64,000 nucleotides of DNA from Hetaerina americana. Taxonomy: Eukaryota > Arthropoda > Insecta > Odonata > Calopterygidae. The stretch spans positions 96,620,454 through 96,684,453 of the forward strand of contig JAKTNV010000003.1 of assembly GCA_022747635.1 (NCBI GenBank), in the 5' to 3' direction. The notes under the pieces were generated by a model. It saw nothing but the letters and a program-made list of their open reading frames with translations. It made no database searches and was not told the origin of the DNA. Below are positions 1 to 13,700 of the stretch, piece after piece (position 1 is the stretch's first letter; every line of letters begins with the position of its first letter). Made by a program: the position numbers and the translations under genes.

Positions 1-635
1 TCCCTCCATCTTGCACTTGAGTGATGGACAGGGCATCCTCTGCACTTACGACTCCACTTTGTCCACCGGAGTCGCCGTGTCGACGTGCCAGAAACCCTTA
101 CGAGGGTGAGGATGGTCCAGGAATACTGCGGGGCAGTGCGGGGGCGTAAGTGCATGGACAGATTAGGCGGAGAAGAACGCGTGCTGATGGAAAGGGTTTT
201 TTGGAAGATTCGTAAGATATTTCCTGAGGTATCCCACGGACGTGAGAGTAAAAACCAAATGAAATTCAACAAGAGAATTATTGAATGGAGATGTGGAACG
301 TACGAGTTTACTTGTTCATCTTTAACAAATGGACTATAAAAAAGAGATACAAAATTAAAGATTTAATTGGGAACAAACGCATGGACATGAATAGAGAAGA
401 ATCAGATAGAGGTACATAGGATTGACGTGAGAAATTCCTTGCATGAACTGAACCGAATTTGAAATCAATGAATACCAATTCTTCTCATACAACACCTCTC
501 TGACATATATTTATATGGGTAGTACGTATTTTAAATCAGAAAGGTCTTAAAAATCCAAAACGATTGGCTCTGGACAATAATCATAATGCTTCGTAACTCT
601 GTCCGATTAAATTGTCATTTATAAAGCTTAAATCA
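1..635. other. Unassigned DNA
   Basis: The first 340 bases are moderately GC-rich and hold a short open frame (85-339, +) that resembles nothing I know. The rest is AT-rich. No gene, repeat or RNA could be supported. Confidence 0.5.
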
Positions 636-798
636 TTGATTTATTTATTCAGCCTTAGTTCGAAAACAGCACTTTTTCGCCTTTTCACTTTTTGGCCAAA
701 AAAAGCCCTAGGTGGAGAAAAACCCACCCAGGCGGGAATCGAACCCGCGACCCTTGGGTTGGCAGACAATGACGGTAATCCGCCGCCACCGGGGCCGG
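636..798 (-). repeat. tRNA-headed SINE, family A (single copy)
   Basis: Read on the minus strand, the element starts with a tRNA-like head at about 798. A perfect Pol III B box (GGTTCGATTCC, 735-745) lies downstream of a weak A-box-like stretch (778-788, two mismatches). The head runs into a short body and ends in an AT-rich, AAT-type tail near 636. The head is not a good cloverleaf (the acceptor strands do not pair), which argues against a functional tRNA and for a SINE promoter. No target-site duplication was identified. Confidence 0.6.
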
Positions 799-799
799 A

Positions 800-2578
800 A
801 TTTGAATCGAAATACATTCTTAAGAGAACAAAATGCAATGGAGCATAATTTTCCGGAGTAATTTCTGAACTAAATTGTAGTCTCAGACTCGCATTCGTGG
901 ACGTAAAGTTGAAGGGGTCTGGAAGGACTTTGCTGTGATCTTGTATTTTGCCATAAAATATTTTGAAATTAGATTTATTCTCGTGCCGTAATGGAACAGC
1001 TTCAAGAAAAAATGCCAGTAATGACACAATTATATGCATACGAGCAGGAATCTACGTAAAAAGTATGCAATCAGGAAGAAAGAAAAGACTTGGATAAATA
1101 AATGTGATACACACGCGAAGGGTAAGGTTTAATAATTTTGGTCACGTAGAAAATTGGCGATATTACCATTATTCCTCACTCTTATATCGTTGGCGCCAGT
1201 GCGGGCATGCTCAAATTATATTCTAGGAAAGCATTAGAGAAAATTTCTTGAAAATTTCCGAGAAAAATGGTTTTTGTGTACTTCATGATCTATTAAATCT
1301 TTTCATTCAATGGTTTGCTACTTTGTTTTATTACATTCATTTTTTATTTCCGTGAATACAATTCCCTGGATTTTATTTTTTGGCATACACTATTAAGAAA
1401 CAATTAAAACGTTTCTGACGAAATTTTGCTTCTGTGCCAATTATTTCTACCTACTAAATGGAATATTATTTGGGCTAATTATTATCTATTATAATTATAT
1501 AAATTCTCTTGTTTTTGAAGATAAGTCAGATGGCTAGTTTCAGACGCCCTCCTAGGGGTAAGCGTAGTTTATTAATGAAAATTCAAGTTATTATTATAAC
1601 CCAAACACTTATGAGTGAACTGAAATTTAAATAAAAAATAGATTGATTATTGCAAATTTACAAATTTCTGCTTAAACAGATCTTTTTAAGTGTCAAAATG
1701 ATGTTTTTCTTCTATTTTCACACTTTTTTTGCGTTTTCATTTCAATGAATAGAGTACTTTCAAAATTTAATTAATGGAATGAAATATGCTCAAGTAGTAT
1801 TGATTGTTGAGTATATATTAGAATAAATAGGTTAATGAACTAAACTAGAGATTTTAGGAAATAATTGTAAAAATTCTATCAAAGGATAGAATAGAAGGAA
1901 CAAACTAATATTTCGTGGTACTCACGACCTTTTTCTCAAATCTCTTGGTATGTTGTGTTACATCGCTTTAACGTTATCTTACCTTAATGTTTTATCTAAA
2001 GTTATCCAAAAAAATGCTCGCTTAACACTGAATAATATATCGGCCTATTTAAAGAGTAAATTCGTGTATGTTTTTATACTAATATATATTTTTAACAATT
2101 TTAAATAACACTGCAATTGTTTCTGATACATTACGTCTTCGTAATCCATATAGCAATTTAAAGCAATTGATAAGGTTAAATACTCAATTCACTAAAACTA
2201 TAAACTCAAAACTTCAACATAAATAACTAAAGTGGTAAATTTTCCAAGTGGTAATGAATCCTAGGAGTAGTACCTTCTCTACTCTTCTATGAATTACGCA
2301 TTCCTTTAAATGCACGGCAGTATTTGTTTAAAGCTATAGGGCTCAGCTATAGGAGCAAGTAATAGTGGTGAAGTTCGTCAATTAAAATCCTTTTGTCTAA
2401 TACAAAGAAAAAAAGGGTAAACGAGACTTGGAAAATGCTGGAAGTGTGATTGATGGTGGGTGGAATATTGATTAGGCTATATAAGTACTTTTGAATAATA
2501 GAGGTTTAGTTATTCATTCCGATTGAAGAAATTATTGAACTAATTACAGAATGTATGCATATGGTCATTATAGTATGA
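800..2578. other. AT-rich unassigned DNA
   Basis: AT-rich sequence without supportable coding potential. Reading frames are short and closed on both strands. Nothing was recognised. Confidence 0.5.

Positions 2579-2638
<60 letters not shown>
2579..2638. repeat. (TA)n microsatellite
   Basis: About 60 bases of nearly pure TA dinucleotide, interrupted once by a C near the left end. It is a simple repeat, likely length-polymorphic. Confidence 0.95.
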
Positions 2639-2640
<2 letters not shown>

Positions 2641-2989
2641 CTAAAGAGAAAATTATGTGATTTCAAAGTATAGGAAGGCTCAGTTTAGCATTGAACTAAG
2701 TACACATAAATTTGAATTGCTTGGAAAATTCGTATTGCTTGTAAGAACATAGGTGTAGTAGCAAAATATCAGTCAATTAAGGATACTATGGAAATAAGCA
2801 TGCATTTTAATTGAGAGTTGATGAGATATTTTCATGGAAAATAATTGACTAAAAGATTTCTAAAGACATCTGGAGATAAGGTATGCATGGCTTGGAATCT
2901 ATTCGTAGAGGTGAGAATTTTAGCGTATTTCGGAGGATCATCAAATGACTGGTTACGTATACTTGATTTTCAATTTTTTTGAAGCGTTA

Positions 2990-3935
2990 TGTTGGTACTT
3001 ATGTTTCTCAGATTTCCCGAAAAGTTCGGCCATTTTGAATGCTCAGTGGATTGTTGACAGCTGTTTCGCTTCAACGTGTTCTGGCTTGTCTTCGATTTTT
3101 GCCTGTTCCAAAAATGGATCAAAGAATCTGTATCAAATTTTGTGTAAAAAACGAAATTAAGTGCGCGAACACACTCCAAATGTTGACTGTGGCATATGGA
3201 GAAGCTACCTTGGACCAAATAAACGTTTGTCGATGGTATAAAATGTTCTTAAAGGGTCGAGAAGATGTGAACGACGAAGAGCGTGGAGGACGCCCGAGCA
3301 CGTCAACAATAGACGAAAACATTGATGAAGTGAAGAGAAAAGTATTAACCAATCGTCACGTCGCCGTTAGAGAAGCTGCTGAGGACCTAAACATATCAAT
3401 TGGCTCGTGCTATACAATTTTTACTAATGATTTGGGTCCGACACGGGTCGCCGCGAAATTCGTGCCAAAATTGCTCAATTTCGACCAAAAATAGCAACGC
3501 ATTAACATTGCTAATGAGGTGCTGGATTCCATCCGCGACGACCCAAATTTCCTCCAGAGGGTCATAACTGGTGACTTATCATAGGCTCATGGTTATGACG
3601 TGGAAACTAAAGCACAATCATTCCAATGGAAGCTGCAGTACGAGCCAAGACCGAAAAGAGCGCACCAAGTTCGGTCGAATGTGAAAGTGTTGCTTTCAGT
3701 TTTCTTCCATTGCAGGGGCGTGGTGAATCATGAGTTCTTGCCACAGGGTAGAACGATAAATAAGGAATATTACCTGCAAGTTTTGCGCAATTTGCGTGAA
3801 GCAATCCGCCACAAATGCCCGAGTTTGTGGAAGAACGAAAATTGGCTTTTGCACCATGACAACGCCCCTGCTCACACATCGTTAATTGTGCGAGAATTTT
3901 TGGCCAAAAACAACACACTAATTATGACCGAATGA
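2990..3935 (+). mobile_element. Mariner element 1 (IS630/Tc1/mariner), 3'-truncated
   Basis: A degenerate mariner copy. A TA at 2988-2989 followed by TGTTGGTACTTATG looks like the left terminal repeat next to a TA target site, but no right inverted repeat was found. The transposase remnant (3114-3935) stops aligning just before the third catalytic motif, so the element is broken near 3925-3935 and its 3' third is missing. It differs clearly in protein and terminal sequence from the mariner at 5815-7144, so the two are separate families. Confidence 0.8.
3114..3935 (+). pseudogene. Mariner transposase pseudogene (element 1)
   Basis: Would encode the DD34D transposase that cuts and pastes mariner DNA at TA sites. 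I take the ATG at 3114 (MDQRICIKFCVKN) because it matches the usual mariner N-terminus. The N-terminal helix-turn-helix region and linker are readable (GRPSTS at 3289-3306, then AAKFVPKLLNF). Two in-frame TAG stops, at 3492-3494 and 3582-3584, interrupt one continuous frame. The second replaces the Trp of the GDESW-type motif, whose Asp (residue about 154) remains but whose Glu is changed. The second catalytic Asp is intact in HHDNAPAH. The third motif (SPDLAPCD-type) is lost with the 3' end. It cannot make an active enzyme. Confidence 0.88.
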
Positions 3936-5814
3936 TCTTCGTCATACTTTAAATTAGCTATTTAATTTTTTTTGATCTGGTAGATTTATGATTCCTGATT
4001 TGGTACACGATATTTTATATTCGTATAATTTGATATAAAGGGTGAGATTAATTTATCGAGCCAAGATTGATGGTTGGCTCAAACATATATTTGGTATTTC
4101 TTCTCTAACCTTAAAATAAATTTAAGGAAACAAGTAACAACGCGTATATTGCAGAAAGTATTTCATTTTTCTTCTAGGCCTCTTTTTCTAACCCGCTCAT
4201 ATTCAGAAACTGCAAAGGCTATTTTAATGTTTGGGTTATAAATCCTTGATACCTGATGAATACTGATATGAATTATTCTCTAGGTCAGGTTATCCAGTCA
4301 CAACATAACATCCAAACTAATATATTCTTATTTCTCATGAAATTTCAACAACTTTTCCTTGAATAATAATTTAAAATTTCGTAAACTTCAATCTTCTTTG
4401 AGATGGCCACTAATTCACCAAAAACTTACCGCTCTTGTGTTTCGTCTTTTCATGAGCTAGACAAGATTCTGATGACCGACTTCAGTCACTTATATTCATA
4501 TCTTCATTTATATATCCTTTCTCTTTATTATTAACCTCATATTTATTTTCCATCAATGTTTTTGCTATATGGTAACGCCCCAATTACGCATGCCTAATTA
4601 GCCTAGTATTCATACCCGTCCCCGTGAGTCTCTTAATGTCCAATATTCCTCCATATACCAAATTTATTCTTCGCTCTTCATCAAAACCTTGAAAGACTTT
4701 GTAATAAGTTACTCAGTCAATCCATTTTATTATATTAATCGTTATCATAGCTCTACATTTCTATCTTTTTTACTCGTAATCTCGTTGTTCGTGATATTAT
4801 TTAGTTTTCCTAACAGTTGGGCAGCCTATTTCTCGCTTAGGTTTACCTAAATTGTAGAGAAAAATGGGGAAGGGAGAAGTGTCAGGGATAAAGTATCGGT
4901 GCGGAGAAGTAAGTAGAGAGAGGGAAAGAAGCGAGCTGCTTGAGGATGGAGACGGAAGGGGTTCAACAAACGAGATTGGAAAACAGGAGGGACGGGAACG
5001 AAGAGAGGGTCCTCTGGGTGCAGGAGTGGCACGGAGTTTTTCTTTCGGTGGCTGGGAATGCAGGAGCGGCAGAAAGGGTAGTCCTCCTCCCTAAGATTGG
5101 AAATGGATATCCCGTGGAACGAGGATTCGATCCAATCGGAGCCAAGCACCTTGGGTGAGGAAACAAGGCAAATTTACGGTGCGTCTTAACGGTTTGAGCG
5201 GTGAAAGAGGGAAATCACGAGTCTGCTCCTTTAATAATGCCCACTTCATCCGAGAGTGCGATCTGCGTATGATTAGGTAATGGCTTAGGAGGGATTATGT
5301 CGTCGGGTAAGCGATTGCTGGAGGTCATGAGATAAGGGTGGTTTATTGATGCAGTGGCGTGGCTCATATGGTCGCTTGACTGATTGAAGCATGAGCGGAG
5401 TTTGTTTTAAACGAATGCTTTAGAAGTACGGAGGGAGATGAGTGAAGGGATGAGTCAAAGACGAATGGTTGTGAATCAAGAGGTAATGAAGACAGTTGGA
5501 GAAAACAGAGGGGTAAGACTTTTCCTATTATGCCGACACGATTCTCTCCCAATCTACTGAAAAAATGAACATCCCAAAGCATCAAATATCTCACCAAATA
5601 GGCAGTTGAAGTGAACCTGTCTGGCAAACGATGGGGTAATAAAAACAATACGTACATATATACGAGTATATTGTACATTACAATCAGGAAACTATGGGCT
5701 TTAATGATCGGTTTTTTATCACCTAAAGTATCAATCTGCGGATTTTTTAATCGGGCATTTACGGCGGAATTTTCTTAAAAGATACTCTTGTACAAATATC
5801 AAAGGAACTCCATA
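3936..5814. other. Unassigned DNA with one GC-rich patch
   Basis: Mostly AT-rich. A GC-rich, purine-biased patch at 4860-5160 holds overlapping open frames on both strands that I attribute to composition. No domain or RNA was recognised. Confidence 0.5.
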
Positions 5815-7144
5815 CTATCTTGATCAAAAATTTCCCGGAATTTATTCAGAAAATTAAAAATACAAGTTTATTCATCTAAATCTATATTGTCCCCTTCAAA
5901 GTAATCCCCATCGACTGCAACACACTTATGCCAGCGCTTGATCCAATCCTCGAAACATTTTTTATATTCGGTTTTCGGTATGTCCATCAGTGCTTCCTGC
6001 GATTTTTCCATTACTTCCTCTCGGCTGCTAAAACGCGTTCCCCGTAATGGTTTTTTAACTCGATTGAACAGAGAGAAGTCACAGGGAGCCAAATCAGGTG
6101 AATTCGGTGGCTGTTGGATGGTATTTGTTGCATTTTTCGTCAAAAAATTACGAATAATGATAGCACTGTGCGACGGTGCGTTATCATGGTGCAAAATCCA
6201 CGAGTTTTCTGCCCACATTTCTGGTCTCTTTCGGCGAATTGCTTCACGCAAACGTCTCATAACGCCCAAATAATACTCTTTGCTTACAGTCTGGCCTTTG
6301 GCAAAAATTCATGATGCACTACACCGTTGTAATCCATGAAAACCGTCAGCATTGCCTTCTTTTTTGACTGAAAACGACGTGGTTTTTTTGGTCTCGGCTC
6401 ATTTGGTGAACGCCATTCACTTGCCTGATGTCTGGATTGCGTGTCGTAATCATAAACCCACGTCTCGTCTCCAGTAATGATCCTTTTGATGAATGTGGGA
6501 TCGGATTCAGCCTCGCAAATCATGTCTTTTGCGACGTCAACACGGTCTCTTTTTTGCATGAAATTGAGGTCTTTTGGCACCAACTTTGCTGCTACACGAC
6601 GGAAACCCAAATCATTAACCACAATGTCTTGGGCGGATCCATAGGCAATGTTCAAGTCCTCCGCTATTTCTCTGATGGTTAATTTGCGGTTATTGACCAA
6701 CATTTCTTTTACTTTATCAATTTTTTCACCGACTTTCGATGTCGATGGTCTGCCACTGCGTTCATCATCTTCGATTGACTCACGACCACTTCTGAACCGC
6801 TCGTGCCACTGGTAAACGACCGTTTTTTTTAGAGAATCGTTGCCGAAACACTTTTCCAACATTTCCAACGTCCGTGCGCCACTAAATCCGTTTTTTACGC
6901 AAAATTTAATACAAGTTCGTTGTTGCAAATTTAAATCCATTTCTGAAATTGTAAAAATCGCCAACACACACAGAGATAGATGTACTCTTGGCTACGTAAC
7001 TTTTGCAAATGTCAAGTTATGACACTAAGATTTAAAGGGAATATCAACAACAGATGTACCAATTTAACAAAAAAAACAGAACTCAAATCGGAACGATGGG
7101 AGCGCCACACGGTGGTTATTCCGGGAACTTTTTGATCAAGGTAG
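5815..7144 (-). mobile_element. Mariner element 2, full length, with TIRs and TA duplication
   Basis: A complete 1,330-bp mariner. The outer 27 bases at each end (5815-5841 and 7118-7144) are inverted repeats matching at 25 of 27 positions, starting CTA(T/C)CTTGATC. TA dinucleotides flank the element (5813-5814 and 7145-7146), the normal mariner target duplication. The internal transposase gene lies on the minus strand and is open apart from one frameshift. Size, ends and coding content are typical of the superfamily. It is much better preserved than the mariners at 3.0 and 30.5 kb, so it is probably a younger insertion. Confidence 0.95.
5868..6940 (-). pseudogene. Mariner transposase, one frameshift (element 2)
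   Basis: DD34D cut-and-paste transposase of about 357 residues when read across the break. The start is the ATG at 6940 (MDLNLQQRTCIKFC). Longer frames upstream rely on a TTG and lack homology. Residues 1-115 form the paired helix-turn-helix DNA-binding region, followed by VPKDL near 122-126, the counterpart of the conserved WVPHEL linker motif. Catalytic Asp residues are seen at about 158 (GDETW), 253 (HHDNAPSH) and 288 (LAPCD). The last two are 35 positions apart, as expected. The C-terminus ends YFEGDNIDLDE. One base is missing from a G run near 6294 (minus strand reads CCAAAGGCC where three Gs are expected). This shifts the frame after residue 215 and ends the first part at 6284. No in-frame stop was seen besides this frameshift. 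A sequencing or assembly error in the short homopolymer is an alternative explanation. Confidence 0.92.
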
Positions 7145-10129
7145 TATATCTCAGCAAAAATATTATTACTATTGTAGACAACCGTTAGGATAATTTAATA
7201 TGTTCAAACATCGTGTTTATATTTTAGGTATTGCTTACTTATATTCTCTCCAAAATTAAGAGTATTGGACAAAATGAAAAATCTTCAGTATTCTTCATGA
7301 AAAAAGGATTAAAAATAAGTTTGCTTTTGATATTCGATTCAAAAGAATGAAAAGTCATTAGCATTGAAAATTAAAATGGGAAAACTGAAAATACTTTTCA
7401 AAGAAAAAAATGAAATTCTTTTTGAGAACGCAGATTGAAACAAATTCAATTCAGACCAGTAATAATTAGACGGCGGTGACACTATATTTTTTACATTACG
7501 TGATATGATATATATATTATTTTAATGTACTTTATAACTTGGTACTTGCTTCTGGGAAAACCAAGAACCTTAACGAATAACTTAAGGGTTTATGTATTTA
7601 CATCTCTTCCCCAAGGTAAATTTTGGATAATCGCAACGGTAAACAGGAAATAACTCGAAAGAAAAAGTGTTCGCAAGTGCCAGACCGTGAAGTGCCTGGG
7701 AAAGAGCGAAGTCGTCATAGATAAATAGGGGGAAGAGAGTGGGTGGGTTCGAATAGGGAGCGGTGGGGTGCAGGAGTGGAGAAGAGGAGTAAATTGAGGG
7801 GGCTTGAAGAAGCGGTCGTTGAAGGGGAGAAGGAGCGTTGGGGAGGAGGTGAGGGGACGGGGCATAAGAGCGAGCGAGGCAAGATTGATTGCAATGTTTA
7901 CTCTTGCTACCGGGAAGAAACTAGAAGTCTCCCCACCCACGCCAGTTGAGCCCCTTTTCTCATCTTTCCCTCTACTCTCTTTCCCTCGATCTTCTACCCA
8001 GAGTTCTTGCCGGAAACACCTCTCCTACTATGTTGCCATCTACTTCGTTTCTCAAAGTGAAGTGAGACATGAGCCGGAATGAAGTCGACTTGCTTTGGAT
8101 GAATAGAACGGTACTCTGAGAAAAGCAAAGATATAAGTAATGCCAATTATGAAAGGTTATTACAAGTTCTATCCTGAACATCTAGAAATTAAATTTTGAT
8201 CGCACATCCTACATCATGGTCTTCACGGTACAGTTAGTTTTGACTGAAGATTCATAAATAAGTTAGAATGTAGGCATAAACATTGCGGCATTCTTAGAAA
8301 CCATTATATATTCTGTTTTGCAATCGATGAGTTATAAGTGGTATGACCAAAAAAAAAACACTATATAAATTGAATAACGCGGAAATATTGTCATATGATG
8401 CTGGTTAAACGTAGTCTAATCTACAATATAATTCTTAACTATTCCATTATAACTTCATGTGTATTGCATGCTATTAAAGAATGTGCAGTGAAGCCCTCTC
8501 ATTCTAATGGGAACATAAATATAAAGAGATACCCAGAAATTTTCTATCTGTACATTGCATTTTTTAGAGACAAGTGACCCCTCTTATTCTTTTATATATT
8601 CTATGCTAAGTTAACAAGCGAATAAAAGATGAAATACATGAGTAATTGTTGCCCGCTGTTTTCCTTCCAAACCTCTAAACTACAATGGAGATTTTGTGGA
8701 TTTTCTACGATCAATAGCAGATAAAAATATCGTTATCCATCTAGAAACGATTACAGCGTACACATTCCGAGAGGCCGATAAATTATTATGATGAAATAAT
8801 GGGTAAAAATATTGATAACATTATAAAAATATCGACATATCTCCTATAATAATGGCATTTATCTGAAATAAATGATAACTTTAACGCAATGATCTTTGTT
8901 GCTGATAAATTTGGATAGGCAACAATTTCTCAATCGTGACACAACCGATCTAATTAATGATTAAGCTTTGCGGAAAGCCTTGAGTATAACTAAATAATAT
9001 CACTTCCACTTTCTTCTCCTAAAAGTATGTTCCTAGGTAATACATTTTATTATTGATAAACTATGGAATATGAGGCCAGTTTGAGGTGAAGTAGTTTTGT
9101 GTACAATTTTACTGATACGTTCTGCGCTATTATTTCATAAATAATTGTGAGATTTTGCAAATACATATCTATTCTTTTATTCTTAAGATTTTCTATGATA
9201 TTGCCGGTTATGGATCCTTATGTAGCCGTGAACGCATAAGTGTATCCATTAATATCTTAGTCACGTCAAAAATTAGCATTTAGAATTATTTCTAAATAAT
9301 AAATAGTTAAAAGAATCATTTCTCATAAATTAATTTCAGTCTCGTTTAAACCATACGTTTGAGATATATTTTCTATAGCATAATTTACATTTTTAGAGGT
9401 TTTATGAAGTTTTTTCAAGTTTATCTTAAATTACAATCGTAGGATAAGTCCAGTTCATTCTTAAGCGTTACACTTGAGTCCGCATGACCCTGAGATATGG
9501 TATTAAAGGCATTTATTCGCCTAAAGAAGATTTCGTCTGATTTTAATTTCCCAATTTTTGATAGAGGATATATAAATTCCAGTATGTACTTAAAATATTG
9601 TCGACCAACTACAAATTTAGACTGTTCATGGCCTTCATAGAAAATGGATTGTAATAAATCGGTGAAAAGGCTGTTTTGGTCATTCAGTGGCTAAAATTCA
9701 TCTAACATCTAGTATCAGTCCGTGTGGCCACCCCATGGCAACCTTTTTATTTTACATCTAATCAATGCAAATTATCATCAGTAATCAATTATTAACCAAG
9801 CCCATATACGAGTAACTTATTAATTCGACATAAATGGTAAAATTGGAGAAATCTGATAATACATATCCAATAGTAAAGTATATTTATTATTAATAAACAT
9901 TGTTTTAGGTGTAAATACAAGGCAGTAACAGAAAATTAACGGGATTGGTCTTTGAAACTCGTCTAAGCAGTCCTGCCTTCGTTTATGTGTTTTTAAATTT
10001 TCTCTTTCTCATGTCATTGAAATGAAATCATGTATCAACAAAAATAAGCATGAGTCATTTGCGGATGTTAGGGATGTAAATGCATTATTTTTTCAAATGG
10101 CATTGCCTGATTCGTAATACAAAGTCATC
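7145..10129. other. Unassigned, mostly AT-rich DNA
   Basis: Long AT-rich stretch. A purine-biased GC-rich patch at about 7680-7980 carries overlapping low-complexity frames on both strands. Nothing else was recognised. Confidence 0.5.
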
Positions 10130-10740
10130 TTGTTTCCCCCTTACGATTCTTTACATGACAACATAATATTTTCCCCTGGATATGCGTGGGCAGAATGCAC
10201 CCTACGAGAGTACGAAGGGGGCGTGCGAAGAACGGACAGGCGTGGAGGCCTTAGACCAATGCAAATAAAAAGAAAACGTCCCGTCTCCCACCCTTTACAC
10301 CTCACCCACCACCCTATCCTCCACCCACCGCTATCTTCACCCCTTCAACCCCTCGCCTTCTGCTCCCAGCTGCCCGCCCCCGCCCACCCTCGGGGCCCTC
10401 CACACTCGATCCCACCCGCCCTCCCGGGCTGAGGCGGACAATGCACGGGGCAAACGCGCATCACATATTCATAGAGCACGGAAGGGGGCCTCGTAATGTG
10501 CGTGCGTGAGCGTGTATCGTGATGAACTTCCAACCCCCTTCAGCGCCGCGCATGTGGAGTAGTAAAGCCTTTCCTGCCGACCGCCCGTCCCACTTTACCC
10601 CCTCACGCCCACTCGGCCGCCGGGGGTATCTTCCGCCCATCCCCTCCCAGTTGCTCTCACGCGCCTAAGAACCCGAAGAGGCTCCACCGTGATCCTTTCC
10701 CCTTTCATGCTCTTTTGTGCCCATAGCATCACATTCCAAA
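10130..10740. other. GC-rich island, C-biased on the plus strand
   Basis: Abrupt change from AT-rich DNA to a C-rich plus strand (10270-10680), containing many CpG. Open frames on both strands are proline- and histidine-rich and match no known family. It could be a CpG island, but no promoter element is evident. Confidence 0.45.
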
Positions 10741-13700
10741 AATGGCCCAACCAGATTTTTCCTCACTCGATACAGAAAAATTTATATTTTCTTTGTGAAA
10801 AGTGATCCCTCCCCATGAAACGTTTCAGTGAAACCATTTTTAATTTTTTTAAGGATGAACATAAAGTAAGCGTTGGAATGAAGTCAACTACAGAGAATTT
10901 TTCGGAAATATCATTTCGTGAGATGGCCGTTGGATGATTCAATGTGAAGAAGCTTTTAGGCTTAAAGTGACATGATATATCGTTACTGATAGAATAATGA
11001 TTGGATGAGTACCAATCTCTACCTAATTTTCGTGAATGATCCTCAGGGTATACTAAATTTGCTTATTAAAATATACGTTTCCTTGAGAGGCAATAGGATC
11101 TGCTTATTTATACGTCTAATGGGATCATTACAGTTTCCGAAAAATAAAATCGGAGTTTTGGAACGAATTAGGCAAAGAGTTAAAGAGACTACGGAATCGA
11201 GGAGTCGGTTGCTCTATTGATTTAACGCCGGTTTTCAAAGGCCCTCGCCCAACTCGATCGCAAAGGAAGGGAACAATTTTCCCGGTTGGTCTCTTTCATA
11301 GAAACGACTTTTTTGAAGAAATAAAAATAAAGCGTAATGATTCATGCAAACATATATGAATTGGTTATCAGAATAACTTATTAATTTTGACATTATCAAT
11401 TTTGCTTCAAATTTTCAATATAACTTCTTTATGAAAGTCACCTCCTGGTGTCTTTGATTTTGATACCAAATTGTTTTCTTCCTGTGCTACGCGTGAACAT
11501 TTTTTTATTAAACCCATTCCAAACTTTTGATTGTTGGACAAGTCTTAGAAATTGAAGACATTTTGGAGGTAAATAATGTTTAATAAGTATTTTTCCTCTA
11601 AAATTTTACAAACATTACAAATGAAACCAAGAATCCAATACTTAGTCGCCGGTATTTTTTATAGTTTAGATTATTTGCGCTTTTAAATTAACTTGAAGCA
11701 TACATACCAAAAAATGATATGAAGAATTAAAACCCATGAATTTAAGAAAAAGTTTTCATCTTTTACCGTGAAAAGAATGAAAAATTAATGACACGTCGGC
11801 ATAAGATTTCATAAAATTATTTTTATCTTTAAATAAGTTTTGAATTAATTAACGATAAACTCTCTTCAATTATTTCTTTCAAGAAATGGAAAAAAGTTAA
11901 ATTGAACTTGAGTAGGAGTGTTTCCCTTTCATTTTCCTTTATTGAAATATTGACATCTAATTTATGTATAATTATTTATGCATGAAGTTTGCTTATCTGT
12001 ATCATTTTGTGGGTCACATGGTTTTCAGAAAATGGTGACGTCGAAGACGACCATCGGATTCACCACAGCGGAATGACTTTCTTGATAAATTAATAGCGTA
12101 CAAGCTAGCCCTAATAGGTACGAAGTGATAAACGGTGGGCTCTCAGATTTGTTGGCCACATTTTAGTAATGGCTCTTGACTCCTAACATTTAACTGATCT
12201 TCGTACCTTCGTTTGAGTGTGAACTTTGCCTGGTAAGGAGTGCACGGCTTAGGGAACCCATCAGGGCTCATGTGTGGTGTAATTTACATTCTAGAAACAT
12301 AAATAAGTATTTATAGGCATTTTATCGGTAAGTTTTATATTCCTTCAGTCACACTATCCCAGTTTTAGGATCAAGTAATGATTGCAGCACCGCTCACAAA
12401 TGAACTACGTACTATTTTGGCCACAAATATTATTCTCGGATATAAAACGCTAAGTATTTGTAGACATTTTACTTTTTTTGGTCATATAATGATAGAGGAA
12501 GCTAGTTTTAGATATAATTTCAGATTCTTTTCGCATATACGCACGTACACGAGTAAGACTAAATTAGCAGCTTCTATGTATTGTTTTCATGGTATTATTA
12601 TTGTATATTAGTCTTCTCAAAATGTGATGTCATTAAATACTACTTTGAAAAAATAATTTTATGTTATTATTCAAGTTAATTTTTTGTGTAAGTCATGGGA
12701 TTTCGTTCAAATTTTATATGTAACTTTCATGTTATGACGCAAAAGATAAGACGAATCGCCTTATTATTTGGGGAGGTTATTTGTTAATTACGTATGTTGA
12801 CTTGATTATCAACGACATTGTAAAACCCCTTCTCAGTTTTTATTCAGCGTCATATTAATGCCATATTTAGCACATGCATGTGATTCATCAGACTGGCCAG
12901 TTGCCTTGAACATACGGCCACCCTATCAAAGCTTGTTCACCTGTCATTTCCTCCTTATTTTCCATCAATCCTAATTTTTGTGATAGTTTAATTTCCCCGT
13001 CTTAATTTTGATCTCATCACTTGTAACACTTTTCTAAGTACATGGCCTCTCCTCATTTTGGGGTTTTGGTGAGAAAACTCCTTTTTCGTACTTTCTAAGT
13101 ATATTAATCGCTATTTAATGTATAAAAATTGAGTTAACCTAGTGCAGTAAGGAAAACTCACTATTCTCCTTGGAAACATAGAGCATCGTTTACATCATTG
13201 GTATATGTATCTTATATCCAAAAGGGCATTCATTTTTCGTAAGGTGGGAAAAGTGACACCAACTCAGAGTCTAGATACTATCGGTCACCGATTAATAATT
13301 GATTTTTTTTTACTGCTTATATTGATATCTGTGAAATTACGTCATTAACGTTTTCTAAAATAGTTTTTCGGCCCTTCAGAATGAGATAAATATAAAATGC
13401 AAACCTGGGATCCAGCATAGAAATAAGGATTCTCCTAAGATGTGATGTAGTTTATCTCGGACCTTTCCAGGCATCATTTATAAAGATTCACTCAGGTTCC
13501 AAACTGATTGCACCACCAAATTTGTGTGCATCCAAAAAATATTTTATATGAACTCTCATCTCATAAATTAAATCGTCATATGTGTACAGTTTAATCTACG
13601 TATATGCGTATACCTGATATAATTTTAACCTTGTTTTTATTCTTGAACCTTTATCATAAACCCCAAATTAATAATTATGACGAATATGGTGGGAAACCGA

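Noticed and set aside
720..798. Functional tRNA gene
   Set aside because: The B box is perfect but the acceptor strands do not pair and the A box is poor; a SINE head fits better.
5100..5165. tRNA-like SINE head (GGATTCGATCC)
   Set aside because: The B-box-like word has an inserted base and there is no A box at the right distance.
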